Assembly: GCA_011375465.1 (NCBI GenBank)
Contig: DRZV01000019.1
Span: 1 to 13,863, forward strand
Source of the DNA: Neomoorella mulderi
Lineage (GTDB): Bacteria > Bacillota > DSM-521 > Neomoorellales > Neomoorellaceae
Length of the DNA stretch: 13,863 nucleotides
Direction: 5' to 3'
Shown here: positions 1-6,351 of the stretch, piece by piece
Numbering within the stretch: the stretch's first letter is position 1
Layout of the letters: every line of letters begins with the position of its first letter
Made by a program: the position numbers and the translations under genes
Notes under the pieces: model-generated
Told to the model about the DNA's origin: nothing
What the model saw: the letters and a program-made list of their open reading frames with translations, nothing else
Databases searched by the model: none

Positions 1-3
1 TAG

Positions 4-33
4 AAACCCAGATCAAATCTGGGGGTTTTTTTA
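4..33 (+). terminator. Rho-independent terminator of the upstream gene
   Basis: CCCAGAT (7-13) pairs perfectly with ATCTGGG (17-23) around a CAA loop, followed by GG and a run of seven T (26-32). This is a textbook intrinsic terminator. The gene it ends lies outside the window. In Bacillus the gene before ytxC is dnaI, but nothing here shows which gene it is in this genome. Confidence 0.85.
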
Positions 34-55
34 TTTTACCCCTCATATCCTTACT

Positions 56-84
56 GTATACCTGAGAAAAGGGCCACATATAAT
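56..84 (+). promoter_or_regulatory. Candidate sigma-E-like (sporulation) promoter for ytxC
   Basis: GTATACC (56-62) and CATATAAT (77-84) are separated by exactly 14 bases. From memory, the sigma-E consensus is roughly KMATATT-N14-CATACANT, so the -10 matches closely and the -35 keeps the ATA core. The -10 also contains TATAAT (79-84), but there is no good sigma-A -35 at 16-18 bases, so a vegetative promoter is less well supported. The expected start of transcription is near 91, which leaves a leader of about 19 bases before the ATG at 110. The assignment is inference. Confidence 0.45.
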
Positions 85-109
85 AGCAGAGGCAAGGGGG
101 TTTTTGACC

Positions 110-958
110 ATGGAGATTACACTGGTTACTACCCACCCTCTGGATTTTTTGCAGTCGGAGTTCAATCACAGAGATTCGGCTACAGCCTGGGCCTCCACCT
201 GTGGAAGGAAGGGGAATATAATTTTCGCCGGTGCTTTTTGGAAACTTCCTCCCATCCTCCTGACCTTGAAGTTCGCCTCAAGGAGCAGGTGGCGGAGGTG
301 GTGGCGGCCTTTGGAATCCAGCAGTTGGAACCCCTCCTTCTGGCCCAGATCCTGCTGGACCAATACGAGAGGTGGGAACTTGCGGAGATAAAGGAGATAT
401 GTCTCAGGGCCAGGGCACTGTTAAACCCCCAAGGCCTCGTATCCCAGCGCCTCAGGAAAAAGTTGGTGGCCCAGGAGGTTTTGAGGTATCTGGAAGAAAA
501 TCAATTTTTAAACATCAACGGTTTCGTTCGTTTCCGGATACCCCACTATTTAGCCGGATTGGAAGAGGCCGTAGAAGAAGCGGTGGAGCGGTATTCAGAG
601 GAAAAGGAGCACGGCGAGTTTGTAAGCCTTTTACGCTATTTTGTTAGAGACCCAGGAGAGCCGGGTGGAAAAAGTCCATGTGGTTTTATGCCCGGGAGGC
701 GGGTTCCAGCTCTTCGACAGCGAAGAGCGCTACCTTAAAGATTGGGACGGCTTTTATATAGATATGTCCAACGGGGATCTTCATTACGAAGATCTGTTAA
801 TAAGCACCCTTATAACTCTAGCTCCCAAGCTTATCATAATCCACGGAGCTGCCAGGAGCTCTCCCCATGTGCTGGAGACCTTGGTACAGGTTTTCGGGGA
901 CCGGCTCCTCCTGTGCCCGGGTTGTTGTAATTGTACCGAGTCTATGGATAAAGGGTAA
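110..958 (+). CDS. ytxC: YtxC-like sporulation protein, reading frame broken twice
   Basis: Putative sporulation protein of the YtxC family (about 280 residues); its molecular function is not known. The gene starts at ATG 110 behind AAGGGGG (94-100). It reads MEITLVTTHPLDF, then must shift near the T6 run at 145-150 into the frame that holds the main body, which includes LEVRLKEQVAEVV, YLEENQFLNINGFVRFR and EFVSLLRYFV. A second shift near 640-650 leads to VEKVHVVLCPGG, FQLFDSE and a C-terminal stretch ending LLLCPGCCNCTESMDKG at the stop 956-958. The shifts compensate (one base lacking, one extra), so a repaired gene would be about 282 codons, the family's usual size. Identification rests on the family-like blocks and on the position just upstream of thrS, as in Bacillus subtilis. 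It may be a real pseudogene or carry sequencing errors. Confidence 0.7.
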
Positions 959-963
959 AGGAG

Positions 964-992
964 TTGACCCCGGATCTTGCTGGATATATAAT
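964..992 (+). promoter_or_regulatory. Sigma-A promoter of the thrS leader
   Basis: TTGACC (964-969) and a perfect TATAAT (987-992) are spaced by 17 bases. It begins six bases after the ytxC stop, so thrS has its own promoter. Transcription should start near 999, just before the T-box leader. Confidence 0.85.
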
Positions 993-999
993 TAGACAA

Positions 1000-1250
1000 A
1001 AAGCCATAAAGAAAAAGGCGAGGAAGGAGACACGTGGCCTTCTTTCCGGCCCTCCAGAGAGGGGCGGGGAGGTGAGAGCGCCCTGGGCAGGGGAAGGGCC
1101 ATACCGCTCCGGAGCCGCGGGGGCGAACTGCCAGTGGCCTCCAGCCGGTTGGCTGCCGTTATCCAGCCCCAGAGGGGTGTCCGGAAGGGCACCTGAAGAA
1201 GGGTGGAACCACGGGTTCAACCCGTCCCTTTGCCCAGGGACGGGTTTTTT
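1000..1250 (+). promoter_or_regulatory. Threonyl T-box riboswitch (tRNA-Thr sensing leader)
   Basis: This leader controls thrS by reading the charging state of tRNA-Thr. The hallmark T-box AGGGTGGAACCACG lies at 1200-1213. Upstream, the Stem I apical motifs AGAGAG (1056-1061) and GGTGAGAG (1071-1078) flank a GGGCG/CGCCC helix (1062-1066 with 1079-1083). ACC at 1103-1105 sits where the specifier codon is expected and decodes threonine. A hairpin CAGCC-GGTT-GGCTG is at 1142-1155, and a Stem III-like hairpin at 1176-1193 has a GGAA loop. The antiterminator pairs AGGG (1200-1203) with CCCT (1226-1229) and CGGGT (1212-1216) with ACCCG (1220-1224), leaving TGGAACCA bulged to bind the tRNA acceptor end. 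The bulge TGGA predicts discriminator U73. Specifier placement is inferred from position. Confidence 0.92.
1219..1250 (+). terminator. T-box attenuator terminator
   Basis: AACCCGTCCCT (1219-1229) pairs with AGGGACGGGTT (1236-1246) around TTGCCC, followed by a T tract to 1250. It shares bases 1220-1229 with the antiterminator, so the two folds exclude each other. This is the switch by which uncharged tRNA-Thr turns thrS on. Confidence 0.92.
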
Positions 1251-1276
1251 AATACAAAAATAAAGGAGGGAAGGAA

Positions 1277-3181
1277 ATGGCCATAACCTTGCCGCAAAAA
1301 CAGCCTGAAGGGGATAGGCCGGGGATAACCCCCCTTGAAATAATAAAAAGGGACATGCCGGAGATGGAGGGCAAGGCTCTGGCAGCTCAGGTGAACGGGG
1401 AAGTATGGGATCTCACCCGTTCCCTACCCCCCCGCTATGGCCAGCTCAAAATCTTAACCTTTGAGGATGAAGGGGGCAGAGAGGCTTACCGGCACACGGC
1501 TGCCCACGTGCTGGCCCAGGCGGTAAAAAGGCTATTTCCCGGGACCAAGCTGGGCATAGGGCCAGCCATAAAGGATGGCTTTTATTACGATTTCGACAGC
1601 CCCCATAAATTCACCCCGGAGGACCTGGAGAAGATCGAGGAGGAGATGTACAGGATAATCGAGGCCGATTACCCCCTGATCCGGGAAGAGATCGACCGGC
1701 AGGAGGCCATGGAGCTGTTTGAAAAACTGGGCGAGGATTATAAAGTGGAATTGATAAGGGAACTCCCCCCCGATGTTCCCATAAGCATTTACCGCCAGGG
1801 AGAATTTTTGGATCTGTGCGCTGGCCCCCATTTGCCCAGCACCGGCTATTTAAAGGTGATAAAGCTGACCAACATAGCAGGGGCTTACTGGCGGGGAAAA
1901 GAGACCAACCCCATGCTGCAGCGCATCTACGGCACGGCCTTCCCGGAGGAGAAGGATTTAAAGGAGTACCTGGAGAGGCTGGAGGAAGCCAAAAGGCGGG
2001 ATCATCGTCGCCTGGGGGCCCAGCTAGGCCTCTTCAGCCTGCAGGAAGAGGGGCCGGGTTTCCCCTTTTTCCACCCCAAGGGCATGGTGATCCGCAACGA
2101 ACTGGAGAAGTTCTGGAGAGAGGAACACATAAAGGCTGGCTATCAGGAAATCCGCACCCCCATACTGCTGCATCGGTCCCTGTGGGAAAGATCGGGGCAT
2201 TGGGAGCACTATCGGGAGAACATGTATTTTACCCTCATAGACGACGTGGAATACGCCATAAAACCCATGAACTGCCCTGGGGCCATGCTGGTATATAAAT
2301 GGGAGCAACACAGCTATCGGGATCTGCCCATCCGCCTGGCGGAGATGGGGCTGGTCCACCGCCATGAGAAATCCGGGGTGCTCCACGGGCTCATGAGGGT
2401 GAGGGCTTTTACCCAGGACGACGCCCATATCTTCATGCTGCCTTCCCAGGTCACCCAGGAGATAATAGGGGTTATCGAGCTTATAGATCGTTTTTATAAG
2501 CTTTTCGGCTTCAATTATCACGTAGAACTGTCCACCCGTCCGGAGAAGGCCATGGGTTCCCCGGAGATATGGGAGTTGGCCACCGGAGCCCTCAAGGAGG
2601 CGCTGGAGGTTAAAGGGTTACCCTACCAGATCAACGAGGGAGAGGGGGCTTTTTACGGCCCCAAAATCGACTTCCATCTGGAAGATTCTCTGGGACGCAC
2701 CTGGCAGTGTGGCACCATCCAGCTGGACTTCCTCATGCCGGAAAAATTCGACCTCTATTATATAGGCGAAGATGGACAGAAACACCGGCCTGTCATGCTC
2801 CACCGGGTGGTGTTTGGCAGCATAGAGAGGTTCATAGGCATATTGATAGAACACTACGCCGGTGCCTTTCCCGTATGGCTGGCTCCGGTCCAGGTTAAAA
2901 TCCTGCCCATCACCGATCAACAGCACCATTACGCCTTTACCTTGAGGGACAGGCTGAGGGAAGAAGGCATAAGGGTGGAAGTAAACAACCGCAACGAAAA
3001 GATAGGCTATAAGATAAGGTCTGCCCAACTGGAGCAGGTGCCCTATATGCTCATAGTGGGGGCTAAGGAAGAGGCCCAAGGCACAGTGGCTGTGAGGGAG
3101 CGGCGGGCCGGGGATCTGGGGGCCTGGAGCCTGGACCAATTTATAGATAAGATAAAAAAAGAGATAGCCCAGCGGAAGTAA
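1277..3181 (+). CDS. thrS: Threonyl-tRNA synthetase
   Basis: Class II synthetase that charges tRNA-Thr in the cytoplasm. ATG 1277 is preceded by AAAGGAGGG (1262-1270). The product has 634 residues, close to the usual 640. Order of domains: TGS (about 1-62); the editing domain with HTAAH at 73-77 and CAGPH at 181-185, the H-x3-H and C-x3-H motifs that clear misacylated serine; the catalytic core (about 265-530); and the anticodon-binding domain (about 535-634, starting near PVWLAPVQVKILP). The active-site zinc ligands are visible as C333 in MNCPGAM, H384 in TQDDAH and H509 in VMLHR. Motif 2 is the MRVRAFTQDD block and motif 3 lies in VVFGSIERFIGIL. The gene is transcribed alone behind the T-box, because the next promoter starts right at its stop codon. 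Confidence 0.98.
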   Translation: MAITLPQKQPEGDRPGITPLEIIKRDMPEMEGKALAAQVNGEVWDLTRSLPPRYGQLKILTFEDEGGREAYRHTAAHVLAQAVKRLFPGTKLGIGPAIKDGFYYDFDSPHKFTPEDLEKIEEEMYRIIEADYPLIREEIDRQEAMELFEKLGEDYKVELIRELPPDVPISIYRQGEFLDLCAGPHLPSTGYLKVIKLTNIAGAYWRGKETNPMLQRIYGTAFPEEKDLKEYLERLEEAKRRDHRRLGAQLGLFSLQEEGPGFPFFHPKGMVIRNELEKFWREEHIKAGYQEIRTPILLHRSLWERSGHWEHYRENMYFTLIDDVEYAIKPMNCPGAMLVYKWEQHSYRDLPIRLAEMGLVHRHEKSGVLHGLMRVRAFTQDDAHIFMLPSQVTQEIIGVIELIDRFYKLFGFNYHVELSTRPEKAMGSPEIWELATGALKEALEVKGLPYQINEGEGAFYGPKIDFHLEDSLGRTWQCGTIQLDFLMPEKFDLYYIGEDGQKHRPVMLHRVVFGSIERFIGILIEHYAGAFPVWLAPVQVKILPITDQQHHYAFTLRDRLREEGIRVEVNNRNEKIGYKIRSAQLEQVPYMLIVGAKEEAQGTVAVRERRAGDLGAWSLDQFIDKIKKEIAQRK

Positions 3182-3210
3182 TTGACGGCCGGGTATCCTT
3201 ATGTTATACT
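3182..3210 (+). promoter_or_regulatory. Sigma-A promoter of the infC operon
   Basis: TTGACG (3182-3187) and TATACT (3205-3210) are 17 bases apart. The -35 begins one base after the thrS stop codon. The predicted start is near 3217, at the beginning of the structured leader. With no other strong promoter before 11998, it may drive the whole gene run up to pfkA. Confidence 0.85.
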
Positions 3211-3216
3211 GTCAAC

Positions 3217-3323
3217 CGAAAGCAAAAGCCATCCGCTTCTCACCTTACGGCTCCAGCCAGTAAGGTCGGACAATAGATCTGGGTAAGGGCGGGTGGATAT
3301 TACCACCCGCTTATTGAATTTTT
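3217..3323 (+). promoter_or_regulatory. L20/IF3-type autoregulatory leader
   Basis: Structured 5' leader of the infC-rpmI-rplT operon. A strong hairpin pairs CCTTAC (3243-3248) with GTAAGG (3260-3265) and, inside it, GGCT (3249-3252) with AGCC (3255-3258). It is preceded by AAGC...GCTTCTCACC-type sequence and followed by a terminator (3289-3323). In Firmicutes such as B. subtilis, free L20 protein binds this type of leader and promotes premature termination, which balances L35 and L20 output with ribosome assembly. The position, layout and terminator fit that family. I recognised it by pattern and could not run a covariance search. Confidence 0.8.
3289..3323 (+). terminator. Attenuator terminator in the L20-type leader
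   Basis: GCGGGTGG (3289-3296) pairs perfectly with CCACCCGC (3303-3310) around ATATTA, followed by a T-rich tail TTATTGAATTTTT. It lies 52 bases before the infC start, where an attenuator of this operon is expected. It is the likely output of L20 feedback. Confidence 0.85.
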
Positions 3324-3363
3324 AGCCAGATTTACCTTCCCTTCTGGGTGGCCAATTTTTATC

Positions 3364-3377
3364 GGAGGTGGGGCATT
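3364..3377 (+). promoter_or_regulatory. Ribosome binding site and ATT start of infC
   Basis: GGAGGTGG (3364-3371) is followed by ATT at 3375-3377, six bases after GGAGG. A longer in-frame reading from GTG 3348 has no comparable ribosome binding site and would translate the Shine-Dalgarno sequence itself. An ATT start is a conserved trait of infC, used for IF3's own translational feedback because IF3 rejects such starts. Confidence 0.85.
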
Positions 3378-3890
3378 ATCAGCAAGGATTTGAGGGTAAA
3401 CCAGGAGATCAGGGCCAGGGAAGTGAGGCTGGTGGGCACGGACGGCAAGCAGTTGGGCATCATGCCCCTCAAGGAAGCCCTGAGGATGGCCCAGGAACAG
3501 GGATTGGATCTGGTGGAGGTGGCTCCCAGCGCCACTCCCCCTGTGTGCCGGATCATGGATTACGGCAGGTACAAGTACGAGCAGAGCAAGCGGGAAAGGG
3601 AAGCCAGGAAAAAGCAACATGTGGTGGACGTCAAGGAGATCAAGCTGCGCCCCAATATTGAGGAGCATGACTTTCAGATAAAGGTGCGCAATGCCATCCG
3701 GTTCCTGCAGGAAAGGGACAAGGTGAAGGTGACGGTGATGTTCCGGGGGCGGGAAATAACCCATGCGGAACTGGGCCTGAGGCTGTGCCAGAGACTGGCG
3801 GAACAGGTGGCTGATATTGCCTCCATCGAGAAACCACCCAAGGTGGAAGGCCGCAACATAAGCATGATTTTGGCTCCCAAATACAAATAG
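3375..3890 (+). CDS. infC: Translation initiation factor IF-3
   Basis: IF3 binds the 30S subunit, keeps it apart from 50S and checks the start codon and initiator tRNA. With the ATT start the protein has 171 residues and begins ISKDLRVNQEIRAREVRLV, which matches the usual IF3 N terminus; starting at GTG 3348 would add nine unlikely residues. The N domain carries the family block APSATPPVCRIMDYG. A lysine/arginine-rich linker (YEQSKREREARKKQ) joins the C domain, which has IKLRPNIEEHDFQIK and VTVMFRGREITH. It is first in the infC-rpmI-rplT operon, behind the L20-type leader. The ATT start lets IF3 limit its own translation, while L20 acts at the transcript level. Confidence 0.97.
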   Translation: MISKDLRVNQEIRAREVRLVGTDGKQLGIMPLKEALRMAQEQGLDLVEVAPSATPPVCRIMDYGRYKYEQSKREREARKKQHVVDVKEIKLRPNIEEHDFQIKVRNAIRFLQERDKVKVTVMFRGREITHAELGLRLCQRLAEQVADIASIEKPPKVEGRNISMILAPKYK

Positions 3891-3909
3891 AAAAACAAGG
3901 GGTGATAAA

Positions 3910-4107
3910 ATGCCCAAAATGAAGACCCATAGCGGTGCCTCTAAGAGATTCCGCTACACGGCCACCGGCAAGATCAGGCGTTACCGGGCCTACAAGAGCC
4001 ACCTTTTGGAAGGAAAAAGCGCCAAAAGAAAGCGTCGCCTGCGCCAGCCGGCTTTGGTGCACGATTCCAATTACAGACAGGTGGCCAGGCTTTTGCCTTA
4101 TAAATAA
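3910..4107 (+). CDS. rpmI: 50S ribosomal protein L35
   Basis: Small basic protein of the large ribosomal subunit. ATG 3910 follows AAGGGGTGA (3898-3906), 19 bases after the infC stop. It has 65 residues, the normal length, and begins MPKMKTHSGASKRFRYTATG, the family signature. A basic centre (SAKRKRRLRQPA) and the ending VARLLPYK are also typical. Always found with infC and rplT in this phylum; one transcript is expected. Confidence 0.98.
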   Translation: MPKMKTHSGASKRFRYTATGKIRRYRAYKSHLLEGKSAKRKRRLRQPALVHDSNYRQVARLLPYK

Positions 4108-4129
4108 ATCCTAGAGGAGGGTAGCAGCT

Positions 4130-4489
4130 ATGCCTAGAGTGAAACGGGGAGTAACCAAGCGCCGGCGGCATAAAAAAATTTTAAAACTGGCTAAGGGCTA
4201 TTTTGGGGCCAAATCTAAATTGTTCCGTCCCGCCCACGAGCAGGTCATGAAGTCCCTGGCCTATGCTTATGCCCACAGGCGCCTCAAGAAGCGGGATTTC
4301 CGGCAGCTGTGGATAGCCAGGATTAACGCCGCAGCCAGGGAACAGGGATTGAGCTACAGCCGTCTCATCCACGGCCTCAAGAAGGCTGGGGTGGAAATAA
4401 ACCGCAAAATGCTGGCCCACATGGCGGTGAGCGATTCTCCCGCCTTCAGCCGATTGGTAGAGGTGGCTAAAGAGCATTTGGGGAGCTAG
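4130..4489 (+). CDS. rplT: 50S ribosomal protein L20
   Basis: L20 binds 23S rRNA early in assembly of the large subunit. When in excess it represses its own operon, probably through the leader at 3217-3323. ATG 4130 follows AGGAGGG (4113-4119). The 119 residues are full length. The basic N-terminal extension MPRVKRGVTKRRRHKKILK threads into rRNA, and the globular C-terminal half, with the block DFRQLWIARINAAAR, is the part that carries repressor activity in studied species. It lies 22 bases after rpmI and is followed after three bases by the methylase gene. Confidence 0.98.
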   Translation: MPRVKRGVTKRRRHKKILKLAKGYFGAKSKLFRPAHEQVMKSLAYAYAHRRLKKRDFRQLWIARINAAAREQGLSYSRLIHGLKKAGVEINRKMLAHMAVSDSPAFSRLVEVAKEHLGS

Positions 4490-4492
4490 ACC

Positions 4493-5290
4493 GTGATCTC
4501 TTCTCCAGACAACCCCCAGGTGAAATTGGCCCGCCTCCTCAAAAGGAGATCTTGGCGGGAGAAGAAAAACCTCTTTTTAATAGAGGGCTACCGGCTGGTG
4601 AGGGAAGCTCTGGAGGCCGGGTATCCCCTGCAGGCGGTGTTCTACACCCCGGAGTTCGGGGCTACTGCTCCAGGCCGAGACTTGATAGCCCGACTGGAAC
4701 TCCAGGGTTATCGTTGCCTAGCGGTAGCCCCTTCTTTAATGAAAACCATGGCCACCACCGTCACCCCCCAGGGGATTCTGGCCATAGCTCCCAGGTCCGT
4801 CTATCCCTTGGAAGAGATTTTTAGGGATAAACCCCCTTTGGTGGTGATAGCCGAGGGCCTCCAAGACCCGGGCAATCTGGGCACCTTGTGGCGTACCGCC
4901 CTGGGAGCAGGGGCCGGGGGGTTCCTCATAACTCCGGGGACAGTGGAGCCCTTCAATCCCAAGGTGGTCAGGGCTTCCATGGGGGCCCTCTTCAGGCTAC
5001 CTGTAGCCGAGGCAGAGCCGGAGACCTTGGGGGAGAAATTGAGGGCTTGGGGGTATAAACTGATAGTGGGGGACGTGAGGGCCGAGGAGATCCTATGGGA
5101 TGCGGATCTCTCCTTTCCTTTGGCTTTGGCTGTGGGAGGAGAAGCCAGGGGGGTGTCCGCCCCCTTGCTGGCGGGAGCTTCGGCAGTTCTCCGCATACCC
5201 TTTTTTGGCATGGAGTCCTTAAATGCGGCCATAGCAGGGGCCATCTTTCTATATGAAATTTTAAGACAAAATCGATCATATGGCTCTTAA
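4493..5290 (+). CDS. SpoU/TrmH-family RNA 2'-O-methyltransferase (YsgA type)
   Basis: SAM-dependent ribose methylase of the SPOUT (knotted) class, probably acting on 23S rRNA; the exact nucleotide cannot be told from sequence. GTG 4493 starts three bases after the rplT stop, which suggests translational coupling. The 265 residues comprise an N-terminal substrate-binding domain (about 1-100, with LFLIEGYRLVREAL at 27-40) and the catalytic domain. Motif 1 is NLGTLWRTA (128-136, N128 and R134), motif 2 is NPKVVRASMGALFRLP (155-170), and motif 3 combines GGEARG (215-220) with IPFFGMESLNAAIA (235-248). B. subtilis has the related ysgA directly before pheS, so the neighbourhood is conserved. Confidence 0.92.
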   Translation: MISSPDNPQVKLARLLKRRSWREKKNLFLIEGYRLVREALEAGYPLQAVFYTPEFGATAPGRDLIARLELQGYRCLAVAPSLMKTMATTVTPQGILAIAPRSVYPLEEIFRDKPPLVVIAEGLQDPGNLGTLWRTALGAGAGGFLITPGTVEPFNPKVVRASMGALFRLPVAEAEPETLGEKLRAWGYKLIVGDVRAEEILWDADLSFPLALAVGGEARGVSAPLLAGASAVLRIPFFGMESLNAAIAGAIFLYEILRQNRSYGS

Positions 5291-5312
5291 AATCTAAAGG
5301 GGGCATGAGGTT

Positions 5313-6335
5313 TTGGAAGCCAGGATTCTGGCCATAAAAGAAGAGGCCCTGCAGTGCCTGGAATCAGCCCGTACCCTGGAGGAAGTAGAGAACATCCGGG
5401 TTCGTTTTCTGGGCAAGAAGGGGGAGTTGACCCAAGTTTTGAGGGCTATGGGGCAGATACCCCCGGAAGAGCGCCCCCGCATAGGGCAGCTGGCCAATCA
5501 GGTGAAGGAAGTTTTAGAAAAGGCCCTGCAGCAGGCCAGGGAACGGGTGGAGGGGCAGGAATTGGCCTTCCGTCTGGAAAGGGAGAAAATCGACGTCACC
5601 TTGCCCGGCTACCCCTTGCCTTTGGGGCATCGCCATCCCATTTACCAGACCTTGGAGGAGATCCGGGACATTTTTGTAGGGCTGGGTTTCGACGTGGTGG
5701 AAGGTCCGGAGGTGGAAAAGGATTACTACAACTTTGAAGCCTTGAACATACCCAAAGACCATCCTGCCCGCGATATGCAGGATTCTTTTTATATCACCGA
5801 AGAAATACTCCTGCGCACCCATACTTCCCCGGTCCAGATAAGGGTGATGGAGGAGCGCTATCCCGAAATCCCCATAAAGATAATCGCTCCGGGCAAGGTA
5901 TACCGCCGGGACGACGATGCCACCCATTCTCCCATGTTTTTTCAGGTGGAAGGCCTCCTGGTGGATAGAAAAGTCACCTTCGGGGAACTGAAGGGGACCC
6001 TGATGACCTTCCTGAAACAGATGTTCGGCGAAGGGATCCGGGTGCGGTTCCGCCCCAGCTATTTCCCCTTTACCGAGCCCAGCGCCGAGGTGGATATGTC
6101 CTGCGTAATCTGCAATGGAGAGGGCTGCCGGGTTTGCAAGCAGACCGGCTGGCTGGAGATTTTGGGAAGCGGGATGGTCCATCCCCAGGTGCTGAAGATG
6201 GCAGGATACGATCCCCAGGAGGTGAGCGGTTTTGCCTTCGGGTTGGGGGTGGACCGCATAGCCATGCTGAGGTATGGTATAGATGATCTGCGGCTCTTCT
6301 ATGAAAACGACCACCGCTTTTTGCAGCAGTTTTAA
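5313..6335 (+). CDS. pheS: Phenylalanyl-tRNA synthetase alpha subunit
   Basis: Catalytic subunit of the alpha2-beta2 class II enzyme that charges tRNA-Phe. The start is TTG 5313, behind AAAGGGGG (5296-5303); an ATG at 5305 is out of frame. The product of 340 residues aligns over its full length with the family (B. subtilis about 344). An N-terminal coiled coil (about 1-90, LGKKGELTQVLRAMG) grips tRNA. The core contains GPEVEKDYYNFEALN (131-145), motif 2 near KVYRRDDDATHS (195-206), FFPFTEP-type residues at 250-256 and motif 3 GLGVDRIAML (310-319). Cysteines 264, 267, 272 and 275 form the CxxC pair typical of Firmicutes PheS. It lies 22 bases after the methylase, and I see no phenylalanine T-box here. 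Confidence 0.97.
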   Translation: MEARILAIKEEALQCLESARTLEEVENIRVRFLGKKGELTQVLRAMGQIPPEERPRIGQLANQVKEVLEKALQQARERVEGQELAFRLEREKIDVTLPGYPLPLGHRHPIYQTLEEIRDIFVGLGFDVVEGPEVEKDYYNFEALNIPKDHPARDMQDSFYITEEILLRTHTSPVQIRVMEERYPEIPIKIIAPGKVYRRDDDATHSPMFFQVEGLLVDRKVTFGELKGTLMTFLKQMFGEGIRVRFRPSYFPFTEPSAEVDMSCVICNGEGCRVCKQTGWLEILGSGMVHPQVLKMAGYDPQEVSGFAFGLGVDRIAMLRYGIDDLRLFYENDHRFLQQF

Positions 6336-6351
6336 AAGGGAGTGAAGGGAT

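Noticed and set aside
964..1263. Open frames on both strands across 942-1263.
   Set aside because: They lie in the T-box leader; all structural elements and the promoter explain the sequence.
2024..3139. Long minus-strand open frames opposite thrS, pheS and polX.
   Set aside because: They mirror the codon pattern of well-identified plus-strand genes, have no ribosome binding sites and resemble no family.
3640..4062. Minus-strand open frames opposite infC and rpmI.
   Set aside because: Same reason: shadows of confirmed ribosomal genes.
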